Source: Rathayibacter sp. VKM Ac-2879
Lineage (GTDB): Bacteria > Actinomycetota > Actinomycetes > Actinomycetales > Microbacteriaceae
Length of the DNA stretch: 64,000 bases
Direction: 5' to 3'
NCBI RefSeq assembly: GCF_015351245.1
Contig: NZ_JADKSO010000003.1
Span: 341,248-405,247 of the forward strand
Shown: piece by piece, positions 8,297 through 16,653 of the stretch
Position numbering within the stretch: the first letter of the stretch is position 1
Layout: every line of letters begins with the position of its first letter
The notes under the pieces: model-generated
Told to the model about the DNA's origin: nothing
Databases searched by the model: none
Seen by the model: the letters and a program-made list of their open reading frames with translations, nothing else
Program-made: the position numbers and the translations under genes

Positions 8297-9432
8297 CGGA
8301 TCTCCCTCTGCTTGGCGAGCTGGCGGGCGTTGTAGACGACGATGGGGAGCACGAGCAGGAACAGGATGACCGCAAGGGCCGCGCTGTAGCCGCTGCGGGC
8401 GCCGAGCTGGAACTGGCGGACCATCTCGAAGGCGAGGACGGTGGTGTCGGAGCGGCCGCCGGTCATCGCCGAGACGATGTCGAAGACCTTGAGGGAGGCG
8501 ATCGAGATCGTCGTGAGGACGACGACGATCGAGGAGCGGATGCCCGGCACCGTGACGTTCCAGAAGGCCTGCCACGCGGTCGTGCCGTCGAGCGACGCCG
8601 CCTCGAGCTGTTCGGCCGGCACGCCCTTGATGGCCGCCGAGAGGACGGTCATGGCAAATCCGGCCTGGGTCCAGATCAGGACGATGACGAGGAACAGGGT
8701 GTTCCACGGCTCGAGACCGAGCCAGTCGATCGGCGTGCCTCCGAAGGCGGTGAGGATGCCGTTCAGCAGGCCGATCTGCTCACCCTGGCGCACGTCGTAG
8801 AAGAACTTGAAGATGATCGACGCGCCGACGAACGAGATCGCCATCGGCATGAACACCAGCAGTTTGAAGAACTTCTCTCCGCGGCTCTTGTCGATGAACA
8901 CCGCGTAGGCGAGGCCGATCGCGGTCGCCGTGATCGGTGCGAGGAGCACCCAGACGACGGTGTTCAAGAACGCCGTGATGCCGTCGGGGCTCGTGAACAC
9001 CCAGACGAAGTTGTCGATCCCCGCGAAGCCCGAACCGTCGTTCTTCATGAAGGCGTTGATCGCCGTGGTGATCGTCGGGTAGATCAGGCCGATGAGGATG
9101 AAGAAGGCCGCCGGCGCCATGAACGCGATCAGCTGGAGGCCGTAGCCCGCGCCTTTGCGGGATCGGAAGTCCAGGAGGAACAGCACACCGCCGAGCGCGG
9201 CGGCGACGACGGCGATCCACAGGACGGAGTTGTAGAGGCCGAAGGCGAGGAGGAGGACGACCGGCAGGATCACGGTCACGGCGAGGCGGAGCACGGTGTA
9301 GCCGGCACCGCGCCGAGGAGCGATCTCGACGAAGAAGAGAATGACCGCGACCACGGCCGCGAACGCCAACAGGATGAGAGGGATCTGCGCGAGCGGCGGC
9401 ACGCTCGCGAGCCACTGGAAGAATGCGGACAT
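8293..9432 (-). CDS. carbohydrate ABC transporter permease (AglF/MalF type)
   Basis: Permease of 379 aa, longer than the usual 300 aa because of an N-terminal extension with about three extra hydrophobic segments (residues 15-120). The C-terminal part carries the EAA loop (AEQLEAASLDGTTAWQAFWNVTVP). It would form the heterodimeric channel with the downstream permease. GAAAGGG precedes the ATG. It is transcribed after the binding-protein gene, from which it is separated by a strong hairpin. Confidence 0.9.
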   Translation of the reverse strand: MSAFFQWLASVPPLAQIPLILLAFAAVVAVILFFVEIAPRRGAGYTVLRLAVTVILPVVLLLAFGLYNSVLWIAVVAAALGGVLFLLDFRSRKGAGYGLQLIAFMAPAAFFILIGLIYPTITTAINAFMKNDGSGFAGIDNFVWVFTSPDGITAFLNTVVWVLLAPITATAIGLAYAVFIDKSRGEKFFKLLVFMPMAISFVGASIIFKFFYDVRQGEQIGLLNGILTAFGGTPIDWLGLEPWNTLFLVIVLIWTQAGFAMTVLSAAIKGVPAEQLEAASLDGTTAWQAFWNVTVPGIRSSIVVVLTTISIASLKVFDIVSAMTGGRSDTTVLAFEMVRQFQLGARSGYSAALAVILFLLVLPIVVYNARQLAKQREIR

Positions 9433-9517
9433 GGACGCCCTTTCGAGTGCGACTCTGAACTCAGGTGAAGCCTAGCCCCGGGGCCCGCTCTCGCGGGGCC
9501 TGGCGCTAGGCAACGGC

Positions 9518-9553
9518 GCAGGGCCGCCGCTCGGGGTGGAGCGGCGGCCCTGC
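9518..9553 (-). terminator. hairpin between binding-protein and permease genes
   Basis: A perfect 14-bp stem (9518-9531 with 9540-9553) and an 8-nt loop lie directly after the solute-binding protein gene. It has no long T run. In sugar ABC operons a hairpin here lets most transcripts end, or stabilises the upstream message, so that binding protein exceeds permease. That role is inferred. Confidence 0.6.
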
Positions 9554-9562
9554 ACTGTCGTG

Positions 9563-10906
9563 CTAGGAGGTGTATCCCGCTTGGATCTCCTGGAGGACCT
9601 GGTCGGTGCTCGATCCGTCGATCCAGTCCACCATTCCCTTCCAGAAGCTGTCAGAGCCGACGGACTTCGGCATGAGGTCCGAACCGTCGAAGCGGAACGT
9701 GGTGTCCGGGTTCTGCAGGATGCTGATCGAGTCCTTCAGGATGTCGCTGCCCGCGTTGGCCGGGTCGAGTCCCTTGTTCGCCGAGATGACGCCTCCGAGC
9801 TTGACGCGGCTGTTGGCCCAGTCGGCGCTCGACAGGTAGGCCTGCACCTTGGCGGTGTCGGCGTCGTTCGAGAACGCGGCGACCATCTCGCCACCACCCG
9901 TGACGGCCTGGGGGTCGTCGGCCTTCACCGGCGGGGTGAGGAACGCCCACACGTCGCCGTCCTTGGCGACCTTGGCGCCGGCCGCGGTCAGGAAGCCCTC
10001 GAAGAAGGAGGCCTGGTGGGTCAGAGCGCAGCTTCCGTTGGCCACGTTCTGGGCGACGTCGCCGAACGCGGTCGAGTTGATCGACTTGACGTCGCCGTAG
10101 CCGGCGTTGACGAGGGTCGGGTCGAGGAGGATCGAGCCGACGGAGTCGAACGCCTCCTTGATCTTGGGGTCGGTGAACTTCGTGTCGCCGGCGACCCAGG
10201 AGTCGTAGACGTCGGGCCCGGCCTCGCGGAGGACCGCGTCCTCGATCCAGTCGGTGCCCGGCCAGCCCGAGGCCTCGCCGGAGTTGAAGCCCGCGCACCA
10301 CGAGGGTCCGCCGGTCTTCTGGGCGATCGTCTTGCCGAGCGCCTCCATCTCGTCCCATGTCTGGGGAACCGAGACGCCCCACTCGGCGAACTTCTTCGGC
10401 GAGTACCAGACGTAGCCCTTGACCGACGCCATCAGCGGCGCGCCGTACTGGGTGCCGTCGACCTGGCCGTACTTCTGCCAGTCCGCCGACCAGTTCTTCT
10501 GGACGTTGGCGAGCGCGTCGGCCGGGAGCTTCTGCACCTTGCCCGAGGCGATCGTGTCGGCGAGGAGCCCCGGCTGCGGGAAGATCGCGAGGTCGGGGGT
10601 GTCGCCGCCCTGGACCTTGATGCCGATCTGCTTCTCGAACTCCTTGTCGCCCGTGTACTTGATCTCGATGTTGTTCTGCTTCTCCCAGTCCGCCCAGGAC
10701 TGCTCGAGAAGGGTGGCCTCGTCGCCGTTGATGGTGCCGTACACGTTGACGACGCCGTCCGCCGTGCCGACGTTGCCGGCCGAGTTACCGCCGCCGGCGT
10801 TGGGATCGTTGGGGTCATTGCTGCTGGAGCAACCCGAGAGAGCGATGCCGGCTGCCGCGAGAACGGCGACCGGGACGGTGATACGGCGGTGCAGGGATGA
10901 CCGCAT
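9563..10906 (-). CDS. sugar ABC transporter solute-binding lipoprotein (AglE type)
   Basis: Extracellular substrate-binding lipoprotein of 447 aa. The signal peptide ends in lipobox LSGC, with lipidation at Cys26, followed by an Asn/Asp/Gly-rich tether. The remainder is a type 1 solute-binding domain of the oligosaccharide class, with AglE-like W/Y-rich stretches (GGPSWCAGFNSGEASGWPG). The ATG at 10906 is preceded by TGAGGAGGAAG, a strong ribosome-binding site. First gene of the importer operon; likely controlled by the divergent LacI regulator. Confidence 0.92.
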   Translation of the reverse strand: MRSSLHRRITVPVAVLAAAGIALSGCSSSNDPNDPNAGGGNSAGNVGTADGVVNVYGTINGDEATLLEQSWADWEKQNNIEIKYTGDKEFEKQIGIKVQGGDTPDLAIFPQPGLLADTIASGKVQKLPADALANVQKNWSADWQKYGQVDGTQYGAPLMASVKGYVWYSPKKFAEWGVSVPQTWDEMEALGKTIAQKTGGPSWCAGFNSGEASGWPGTDWIEDAVLREAGPDVYDSWVAGDTKFTDPKIKEAFDSVGSILLDPTLVNAGYGDVKSINSTAFGDVAQNVANGSCALTHQASFFEGFLTAAGAKVAKDGDVWAFLTPPVKADDPQAVTGGGEMVAAFSNDADTAKVQAYLSSADWANSRVKLGGVISANKGLDPANAGSDILKDSISILQNPDTTFRFDGSDLMPKSVGSDSFWKGMVDWIDGSSTDQVLQEIQAGYTS

Positions 10907-11097
10907 ACTTCCTCCTCATTGAGTGGTGGATCAGCCGAGGGAGCCGCCCCCTCGGTCGAGACCGGGGCCTGTGGCGGCTCGAAGCGTGTGCCGCGACAAC
11001 TCGGATGGTGGTGATGGCGACGCCGGGAGGACCTGCGGTGAATCTGAAGGACCTTCGAGCGAACCATCGGGTGTGACGTGGGTGGGCTCCCACGAAG

Positions 11098-11110
11098 GGA
11101 AACCTTTCCA
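11098..11110. promoter_or_regulatory. candidate LacI-family operator 1
   Basis: On the + strand GGAAA-CC-TTTCC (11098-11109) is an inverted repeat of LacI/CcpA-like type in the region between the divergent importer and regulator genes. Confidence 0.35.
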
Positions 11111-11140
11111 CAAGAACGATGAAAGCACAACGAAGTCGAT

Positions 11141-11150
11141 AGAGCGCTCT
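11141..11150. promoter_or_regulatory. candidate LacI-family operator 2
   Basis: AGAGCGCTCT is a perfect 10-bp palindrome and matches the core of operators used by actinobacterial sugar LacI regulators such as CebR (family knowledge). It lies between the importer operon and lacI. Confidence 0.5.
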
Positions 11151-11250
11151 CTCAGGTAACGATTCGGCGTCAAACCGGGCTTGTACCGCGTGCGGCCCCC
11201 ACGAACCTCCACGTGGACTGGCCGGACGCCATGCCGCGCGGTATAACTTC

Positions 11251-11266
11251 CTGGAACCGTTTCCAG
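11251..11266. promoter_or_regulatory. candidate LacI-family operator 3
   Basis: CTGGAACCGTTTCCAG is a near-perfect 16-bp palindrome with a central CG, the classic LacI-family half-site pattern. It lies 32 nt before the regulator's start and suggests autoregulation. Confidence 0.55.
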
Positions 11267-11297
11267 CATCGAGGCAGGGGGCGTGGGGAGGAACGCC

Positions 11298-12338
11298 GTG
11301 ACAGGCATCGAAGAGGTCGCCGAGCTCGCCGGGGTGTCGAAGGCGACGGTCTCGCGGGCGTTGAGCGGTCGAGGCTACGTCTCGGCCGGCACGAAGCAAC
11401 GGGTCGAACTCGCCGCCTCCAGCCTGGGATACGTCGTCTCGGCCAACGCGTCGAGCCTGGTCACCGGTCGCAGCAACAACATCGCGGTCATCATCCCGAT
11501 CATCAACCAGTGGTTCTTCGCCGGCATCATCGAGGGCATCGAACGCGCCCTGCTCGCGGCCGGCTACGACCTGCTCCTCTACAACATCGACAAGCACCTC
11601 GAGGCGCGCCGCAGCGTGTTCGAGTACTACCTCGTGCGCAAACGCGTCGACGCCATCGTCGCCGTCACGCTCGAGATCTCGCCACACGAGACCGAGGCGC
11701 TGCTCGCCCTCGGCAAGCCGATCGTCGGCATCGGCGGCGAGCTGCCCGGGATCCCCACCTTCAGCATCGACGACGTCGCCGCCGCTCGACTGGCCACCGA
11801 GCACCTCCTCTCCCTGGGCCACGAGCGCGTCGTCCACATCGGCGGGCTCACGGAGGAGGAGATGGACTTCCACGTGCACACCAAGCGTCGAGAGGGCTTC
11901 TTCGAGGCGCTCGTCGCCGCTGGCCGGCAGCCGGACCCCTCCGACTTCGTGCCCACGCGCTTCGACATCCCCGGGGGCCACCGCGCCGGCCGGCAGGTCC
12001 TCGGCGATCCGCGCTCGCGACCGACCGCGATCTTCGCGGCCTCCGACGAGATCGCCATCGGCATCATCCTCGCCGCACGCGAACTCGGCCTGTCGGTGCC
12101 CGAGGACGTCTCGATCATCGGTATCGACGACCATCCGCTCGCTGAGCTGTTCGGGCTCACCTCGATCCGACAGGACCCTCGTCAGCAGGGCGAGCTCGCG
12201 GTCGAGCTGGTCCTCGGCGCGCTCGCAGCGGGAGCGCGCGGCGAGGAGCCTCCGCCCGCACGCCACACGATGATCCCCGCCTCCCTCGTCATTCGCACGA
12301 GCACCTCGGTTCCACGGGGAGCGAGAATCGGAGCATGA
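11298..12338 (+). CDS. LacI-family transcriptional regulator of the sugar importer
   Basis: DNA-binding repressor of 346 aa: N-terminal HTH (IEEVAELAGVSKATVSRALSG, about 3-23) and a C-terminal periplasmic-binding-protein-like sensor domain with the usual FSIDDVAAARLATEHLLSLGH segment. The GTG at 11298 is preferred over the GTG at 11283 because GGGGAGG lies 7 nt before it. It is divergent from the AglEFG-like operon and is probably its regulator, releasing three candidate operators on sugar binding. The effector is unknown. Confidence 0.9.
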   Translation: MTGIEEVAELAGVSKATVSRALSGRGYVSAGTKQRVELAASSLGYVVSANASSLVTGRSNNIAVIIPIINQWFFAGIIEGIERALLAAGYDLLLYNIDKHLEARRSVFEYYLVRKRVDAIVAVTLEISPHETEALLALGKPIVGIGGELPGIPTFSIDDVAAARLATEHLLSLGHERVVHIGGLTEEEMDFHVHTKRREGFFEALVAAGRQPDPSDFVPTRFDIPGGHRAGRQVLGDPRSRPTAIFAASDEIAIGIILAARELGLSVPEDVSIIGIDDHPLAELFGLTSIRQDPRQQGELAVELVLGALAAGARGEEPPPARHTMIPASLVIRTSTSVPRGARIGA

Positions 12339-12637
12339 CCGACACCGACTCCCCCGCCGTCCGCGACGTTCCCGAGCGCTCCCGATTCGAGATCGAGGTC
12401 GGCGGCACGGCGGCCGGCTTCGCGGCCTACGTGCGGCACGACGACGAGGTCGTGCTGACCCACACCGTCATCGACGAGGGCTGGGAGGGGCGCGGGCTCG
12501 GCGGCGTTCTCGCGCGCGCGGCCGTCCTCGCCATCACGGAGGCGGGAGGCACCGTGGTTCCGCGCTGCCCGTTCATCGCGTCGTGGCTGCGCAAGCACCC
12601 CGACGTCCCGGCGCGCGTGCGCTGGCCCGAGGACTGA
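12335..12637 (+). CDS. small GNAT-like N-acetyltransferase (YjdJ type)
   Basis: Short acetyltransferase-like protein of 100 aa with the acetyl-CoA loop EGRGLGGVLARAAV and the terminal CPFIASWLRKHP motif typical of the GCN5-related family PF14542. Members are about 90-110 aa, so this is full length. The substrate is unknown. Its ATG overlaps the lacI stop (ATGA), but the functional link to sugar uptake is not obvious and may be only positional. Confidence 0.85.
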   Translation: MTDTDSPAVRDVPERSRFEIEVGGTAAGFAAYVRHDDEVVLTHTVIDEGWEGRGLGGVLARAAVLAITEAGGTVVPRCPFIASWLRKHPDVPARVRWPED

Positions 12638-12668
12638 GCCCGGCACCCGAGCCCTCCCGCGTCCGCGC

Positions 12669-13046
12669 TCAGGCGGGAGGCGTCGTGACGGCGATCTCCT
12701 GCAGCGCCCACGAGTTGCCGTCGGGGTCGCCGAAGTAGGCGTACTTCACGCCGCCCATGTCGTACACCTCGCTGACCTCGAGCGAGCGGGCGGCGAGCTC
12801 GGCTCGAGCGGACGCGATGTCGTCGACGACCAGGTGGAGATTGCGGACGACGCCCTCCTCCGGCCCGGGACCCATGCCGGTGCCGATCACGATCGAGCAG
12901 GCAGAGCCGGGCGGTGTGAGCTGCACCACCCGCATCGTCGGCGACGGGCGGACGTCGTGATCCAGGTGGAAGCCGACGACCTCGGTGTAGAACGCGAGGG
13001 AGCGATCGACGTCGGTGACGGGAAGGGGAACGAGCTCGAGACGCAT
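12669..13046 (-). CDS. VOC/glyoxalase superfamily protein
   Basis: Single vicinal-oxygen-chelate domain of 125 aa (MRLELVPLPVTDVDRSLAFYTE at the start, FGDPDGNSWALQE at the end, which carries the metal-ligand Glu). Small proteins of this family are dioxygenases, isomerases or antibiotic-binding proteins; the exact role cannot be read. The ATG at 13046 is chosen; GTG at 13052 would add two residues. The frame is open far upstream through marR and rplL, but that is a shadow. It lies downstream of a marR gene on the same strand and could belong to its regulon. Confidence 0.82.
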   Translation of the reverse strand: MRLELVPLPVTDVDRSLAFYTEVVGFHLDHDVRPSPTMRVVQLTPPGSACSIVIGTGMGPGPEEGVVRNLHLVVDDIASARAELAARSLEVSEVYDMGGVKYAYFGDPDGNSWALQEIAVTTPPA

Positions 13047-13105
13047 CTGCACGCGACCAGTCTGCCGGCCGCCCACGGTGACACGCGCATGCCCGGCGAC
13101 CGCGG

Positions 13106-13585
13106 TCAGGCGCGAGGGGCGACGACCAGTCGCTCGTGCATGATCTCGACGGCACGTTCGAGCACACGTCGATCGCCGGGCGCCAGATCGGCGAAGATCG
13201 GAGTGAGTGCCTCGCCGAGATGCGTGCGCCAGGAGGCGAGCGCCTCGGCTCCCGCCGGCGCCAGACAGATCTGCCACGCTCGCGCGTCGACCGGATCGGC
13301 GACCCGGTCGAGCCAGCCGGCATCGACGAGGTTCTTCACGATCTTGGTCATCGTGGGCTGCGACACGCGGCTCTGGTTGGCCAGCTCTCCGAGCCGCATC
13401 GGCCCGATCGAGAGCAGCACCGAGAGCGTGCGCCACACGGCCTGCGACTCCTGGTTGTCGGTCGCCTGAGCGGCGAGACGGACGAGGCGATGCGTCACCG
13501 AGACGAAATCGCTCAGGAGCTCGCTGAGCGAGACCTCGCTCGGAGGCACGTCGCGCGCGGGGAGCCCGGCAAGCGGATCGATCAC
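13106..13585 (-). CDS. MarR-family transcriptional regulator
   Basis: Winged-helix regulator of 159 aa with the MarR core LGELANQSRVSQPTMTKIVKNLVDAGWLDR and wing sequence VADPVDARAWQICLAPAG. It probably represses or activates a nearby stress or efflux gene in response to a small ligand; the VOC gene just downstream is a candidate. The GTG at 13585 is chosen because GGAAGGTGA stands 4 nt before it; a GTG at 13591 would lie inside that ribosome-binding site. Confidence 0.88.
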   Translation of the reverse strand: MIDPLAGLPARDVPPSEVSLSELLSDFVSVTHRLVRLAAQATDNQESQAVWRTLSVLLSIGPMRLGELANQSRVSQPTMTKIVKNLVDAGWLDRVADPVDARAWQICLAPAGAEALASWRTHLGEALTPIFADLAPGDRRVLERAVEIMHERLVVAPRA

Positions 13586-13632
13586 AGTCACCTTCCGATT
13601 TTAGAGGCGCCTGCCCGCGCCAACGCGGGAAC

Positions 13633-13672
13633 GACACAGGGCGCCACCCCCGAAGAGGTGACGCCCTGTGTC
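13633..13672 (-). terminator. terminator of the rplJ-rplL operon
   Basis: GACACAGGGCG (13633-13643) pairs with CGCCCTGTGTC (13662-13672), and inner CACC pairs with GGTG, giving a long stem just after rplL (end 13738). Confidence 0.7.
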
Positions 13673-13737
13673 TGCGCGAACCGCCCGGAGGCGGACTCGC
13701 TTCACCCGTGCGGGTGACCGGCCGGAGCCGGCGGGGA

Positions 13738-14124
13738 CTACTTGACGGTGACGGTCGCGCCGGCGCCCTCGAGCTGAGCCTTGGCCTTGTCGGCGGTCTC
13801 CTTGTTGACGGCCTCGAGGACAGCCTTGGGAGCGCCATCGACGAGAGCCTTCGCCTCACCGAGGCCGAGGCTGGTGAGCGCGCGCACCTCCTTGATGACC
13901 TGGATCTTCTTCTCGCCGGCCGACTCGAGCACGACGTCGAACTCGGTCTGCTCCTCGACCTCTTCGGCGGGGGCAGCAGCGCCGCCACCGGCCGCGGCGA
14001 CCGCGACGGGAGCAGCAGCGGTGACCTCGAAGACCTCTTCGAACTTCTTGACGAACTCCGAGAGCTCGATGAGCGTGAGCTCCTTGAAGGCCTCGATGAG
14101 CTCGTCCTGCGTGAGCTTTGCCAT
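13738..14124 (-). CDS. rplL: 50S ribosomal protein L7/L12
   Basis: Stalk protein of the large subunit that recruits translation GTPases; 128 aa as usual. N-terminal dimerisation domain, Ala/Gly/Pro hinge (about 36-56), and the globular C-terminal domain with [33 protein letters not shown] lies before the ATG. Follows rplJ by 63 nt in the standard rplJ-rplL order. Confidence 0.98.
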   Translation of the reverse strand: MAKLTQDELIEAFKELTLIELSEFVKKFEEVFEVTAAAPVAVAAAGGGAAAPAEEVEEQTEFDVVLESAGEKKIQVIKEVRALTSLGLGEAKALVDGAPKAVLEAVNKETADKAKAQLEGAGATVTVK

Positions 14125-14187
14125 GATTTTTCTCCTTGTTTTTCTTTGTCTACGAACCGCGCGCGCACTGCCTCCCTAGGGAAGACG

Positions 14188-14703
14188 TCAGCTCGCGGAC
14201 TCCTGCTTTTCACGCAGCGCCTCGACCGTGCGAACGGCCTTGGACAGCGGTGCGTTGAACAGATATGCGGCACCGAACAGCGAGGCCTTGAAGGCGCCGG
14301 CAAGCTTGCCGAGCAGAACTTCGCGGGACTCGAGGTCGGCGAGCTTGCCTACCTCTTCTGCGGTCAGCGGGTTACCGTCGAAGTAACCGCCCTTGACCAC
14401 GAGGAGAGGGTTTGCCTTGGCGAAGGCACGCAGCGACTTCGCGACGGCGACAGGGTCGCCGTGCACGAACGCGATGGCCGAAGGGCCAGCGAGCTCGTCG
14501 TCGAAGGACGAGATACCGGCGTTGTTCGCCGCGATCTTGGTCAGCGTGTTCTTCACCACGGCGTAGGTTGCGTGCTCACTGATGTCCTTGCGCAGCGTCT
14601 TGAGCTGAGCAACGGTGAGACCGCGGTACTCGGTCAGCAGAACGGCCGTCGAGCTCTGGAACTTCTCCGTGAGTTCGGCAACCGAGGCTTCCTTGTTCGC
14701 CAT
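14188..14703 (-). CDS. rplJ: 50S ribosomal protein L10
   Basis: Stalk base protein that binds 23S rRNA and the L7/L12 dimers; 171 aa. N-terminal RNA-binding domain with [21 protein letters not shown] and a C-terminal L12-binding helix. The ATG at 14703 has AGGAG at 7-11 nt upstream; the longer open frame to 15144 crosses the untranslated leader. It is probably regulated by the leader hairpin upstream. Confidence 0.98.
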   Translation of the reverse strand: MANKEASVAELTEKFQSSTAVLLTEYRGLTVAQLKTLRKDISEHATYAVVKNTLTKIAANNAGISSFDDELAGPSAIAFVHGDPVAVAKSLRAFAKANPLLVVKGGYFDGNPLTAEEVGKLADLESREVLLGKLAGAFKASLFGAAYLFNAPLSKAVRTVEALREKQESAS

Positions 14704-14749
14704 GGCTACTCCTGTGAATTCTCGTGCCGGTAGCCCGAAGGCAGGCAAA

Positions 14750-14780
14750 GAAAAAAGCTCCGACGCAGGGGCGCGGAGCT
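14750..14780 (-). promoter_or_regulatory. terminator-like hairpin in the rplJ (L10) leader
   Basis: On the minus strand AGCTCCG pairs with CGGAGCT over an 11-nt loop and is followed at once by TTTTTTC. It is the only hairpin with a real T tract in the ribosomal part of the window and lies about 47 nt before the rplJ ATG, inside the leader. This is the geometry of an L10-leader attenuator, in which L10(L12)4 binding upstream controls read-through. The mechanism is inferred. Confidence 0.6.
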
Positions 14781-14922
14781 GGGGAGACGCAATGATTGCG
14801 ATTCGTGACTCGTGCACCTGCGCGGGCAATTCGCTTCGCGAATCCTTCGTCCGGTGCAGTCCTCGCGGGGCCGGGGCCCTGCTCGCACGCACACCGGAAA
14901 CCGGCGGTCTTTGGCTCCAGAC

Positions 14923-14951
14923 AGAGTACGACGCGGAAGGCGTGGGCGCAA
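14923..14951 (-). promoter_or_regulatory. promoter of rplJ-rplL
   Basis: On the minus strand TTGCGC (14946-14951) and TACTCT (14923-14928) are separated by 17 nt. The start would be near 14916, leaving a leader of about 210 nt before rplJ, which is enough for an L10 binding structure. Confidence 0.5.
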
Positions 14952-15067
14952 GTCGGGGACGGCCGCTCGTGACCTCCGGAGGCAGAGAGGACCGATCGGA
15001 CGGTCCGCTCCCCGGCAGCGACGTGCCGCTCCACGCACCGCGGGTCCCGACGGGGGATGCTGGTCGC

Positions 15068-15532
15068 ATGACCGCTCCGTCTCCGCAGCCCGACAGGAGC
15101 CGAGTCGACTCCGCCATCGCCTCGGTCGAGGGCGAGTTCGGCACCTTCTTGCACCGCGTGCGCGCCGCGATGCGCTCGTACGCCGAGCGGCTGCATCCCG
15201 AGCTCGGCGCTCTGGGCTACCGGACGCTCTCGACGCTCGAGCGCTACGGCCCGATGCACGCGGGCGCGCTGGCCGAGCTGCTCGAGATGGACAAGTCGGC
15301 GTTGAGCAGGCAGCTCACGGCGCTCGACAGGCTCGGCTTCCTCGTCCGAAGGCCTGACCCTCAGGACGGGCGCGCGACGATCCTCTCGCTGACGCCCGCG
15401 ACGGCCGAGCGGCTGAGCGAGATCCGCAGCTCCAACCAGGCGATCATGCACGAGGAATTGCGGGCGTGGGATCCCGCTGACGTCGAGCGCTTGGCCGTCC
15501 TGCTGCACCGGATCAACGCACTCGACATCTGA
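15068..15532 (+). CDS. MarR-family transcriptional regulator
   Basis: Winged-helix regulator of 154 aa. HTH region [36 protein letters not shown] with wing [14 protein letters not shown]. The ATG at 15068 is used; the longer frame runs through the divergent rplJ leader. GATGCT lies 6 nt before the ATG, so it may be leaderless. It lies just upstream of the four-gene acyl/deacetylase/methyltransferase/GT operon, and control of that operon is possible but unproven. Confidence 0.87.
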   Translation: MTAPSPQPDRSRVDSAIASVEGEFGTFLHRVRAAMRSYAERLHPELGALGYRTLSTLERYGPMHAGALAELLEMDKSALSRQLTALDRLGFLVRRPDPQDGRATILSLTPATAERLSEIRSSNQAIMHEELRAWDPADVERLAVLLHRINALDI

Positions 15533-15654
15533 GCGGCAGGCCCGGACCGCCTCCGCTCGACGAGACCCGCGCCGTCGACGGCAGGCCTAGCACCCTCGCA
15601 GCGCCGGGACAATCAGCCGACACCTGTGAGGAGGACTGCGTAGCGTCGAACGCG

Positions 15655-16653
15655 ATGGATCCGCTCACCTCCGCCTCGCTCCCCACCGATGTCGACGACG
15701 CCCTCACGTTCGCGCGCGCCCTCGGGGCCGCCGCACCGCGTCCCGGAACCGGCCGCACCGCGGAACTGCACGGACTCCTCCTGCGAGTGGCGCGCCGAGA
15801 CCTGGGCGCCGCCCGCGCCCTCGAGCCGCACCTCGATGCGCTCGCGATCCTGGGGGAAGCGGGGGTGCATTCCCCTGAGCTCGGGATCGCCGCCGACGCG
15901 TCGTGGGGTGTCTTCGCCGCGGAGGGCGGCGACGAGCCACTCGTCGCCCGCGAGCGTGATGGCGCGTGGACCCTCGACGGCGTGAAGCCGTGGTGCTCGT
16001 TGGCCGACCGCCTCGACGCGGCCCTGGTCACCGCCCACCTGGGCGACGCCTCCGGCGAGCGCAGGCTCTTCGCCGTGCCGCTGCGGGAGGCGACGGTGGC
16101 GCCCGAGGCCGGCGCCTGGCATGCACGGGGGCTGGTCGAGGTGCCCAGCGGGCCCGTCCGCTTCGGCGGCGCCTCCGCCGCGCCCGTCGGCGAGACCGGG
16201 TGGTACCTCTCGCGTCCGGGATTCGCGTGGGGCGGCATCGGCGTCGCCGCCTGTTGGCTCGGTGGCGCGCTCGGGGTCGCCGCTACGGTCGCGTCGGCGG
16301 CGGCACGGCGCGACGAGCCCCACCTCCTCGCGCACCTCGGCGCGATCGACACGGCCGTCGCAGCATCGCGGCGAGCGCTGGCGGAGGCGGCGACCGCCAT
16401 CGACGCGGGAGAGGCCCAGGGCGCCCGTGGCTCGCTCCTCGCGCAGCGCGTCCGGGCGAGCGTCGCGTGGGCCGTCGAGGAGATTCTGGTGCGCGCCGGA
16501 CGCGCCCTCGGACCAAGCCCCCTCGCCCTCGACGCCGAGCACGCCGCCCGCGTCGCCGATCTCACCCTGTACGTGCGCCAGCACCACGCCGAGCGCGACG
16601 ACGCGGCGCTCGGGCGGGCCTTGCTCGCCTCGGGAGAGACGGAGCTGTGGTGA
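15655..16653 (+). CDS. acyl-CoA dehydrogenase-like protein
   Basis: Protein of 332 aa resembling the middle and C-terminal domains of acyl-CoA dehydrogenases: ERDGAWTLDGVKPWCSLADRLDAALV matches the flavin-binding middle domain, and the C-terminal helical bundle follows (about 200-325). It is shorter than the usual 380 aa and lacks a recognisable catalytic-Glu motif, so it may be a divergent or non-oxidising member. First gene of a tightly coupled operon with PIG-L deacetylase, methyltransferase and glycosyltransferase. TAGCGT precedes the ATG by 8 nt. Confidence 0.75.
   Translation: MDPLTSASLPTDVDDALTFARALGAAAPRPGTGRTAELHGLLLRVARRDLGAARALEPHLDALAILGEAGVHSPELGIAADASWGVFAAEGGDEPLVARERDGAWTLDGVKPWCSLADRLDAALVTAHLGDASGERRLFAVPLREATVAPEAGAWHARGLVEVPSGPVRFGGASAAPVGETGWYLSRPGFAWGGIGVAACWLGGALGVAATVASAAARRDEPHLLAHLGAIDTAVAASRRALAEAATAIDAGEAQGARGSLLAQRVRASVAWAVEEILVRAGRALGPSPLALDAEHAARVADLTLYVRQHHAERDDAALGRALLASGETELW

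Noticed and set aside
5345-8335. 996-codon open frame on the plus strand
   Set aside because: Lies antisense to the ABC exporter and sugar permease genes; His/Arg/Glu/Asp-rich composition is the usual high-GC shadow pattern.
12669-14303. 544-codon open frame on the minus strand
   Set aside because: Only the last 125 codons (VOC protein) are real; the rest crosses marR and rplL in another frame.
14576-15508. 310-codon minus-strand frame across the rplJ leader and marR
   Set aside because: No motifs, overlaps a regulatory leader and a MarR gene on the other strand.
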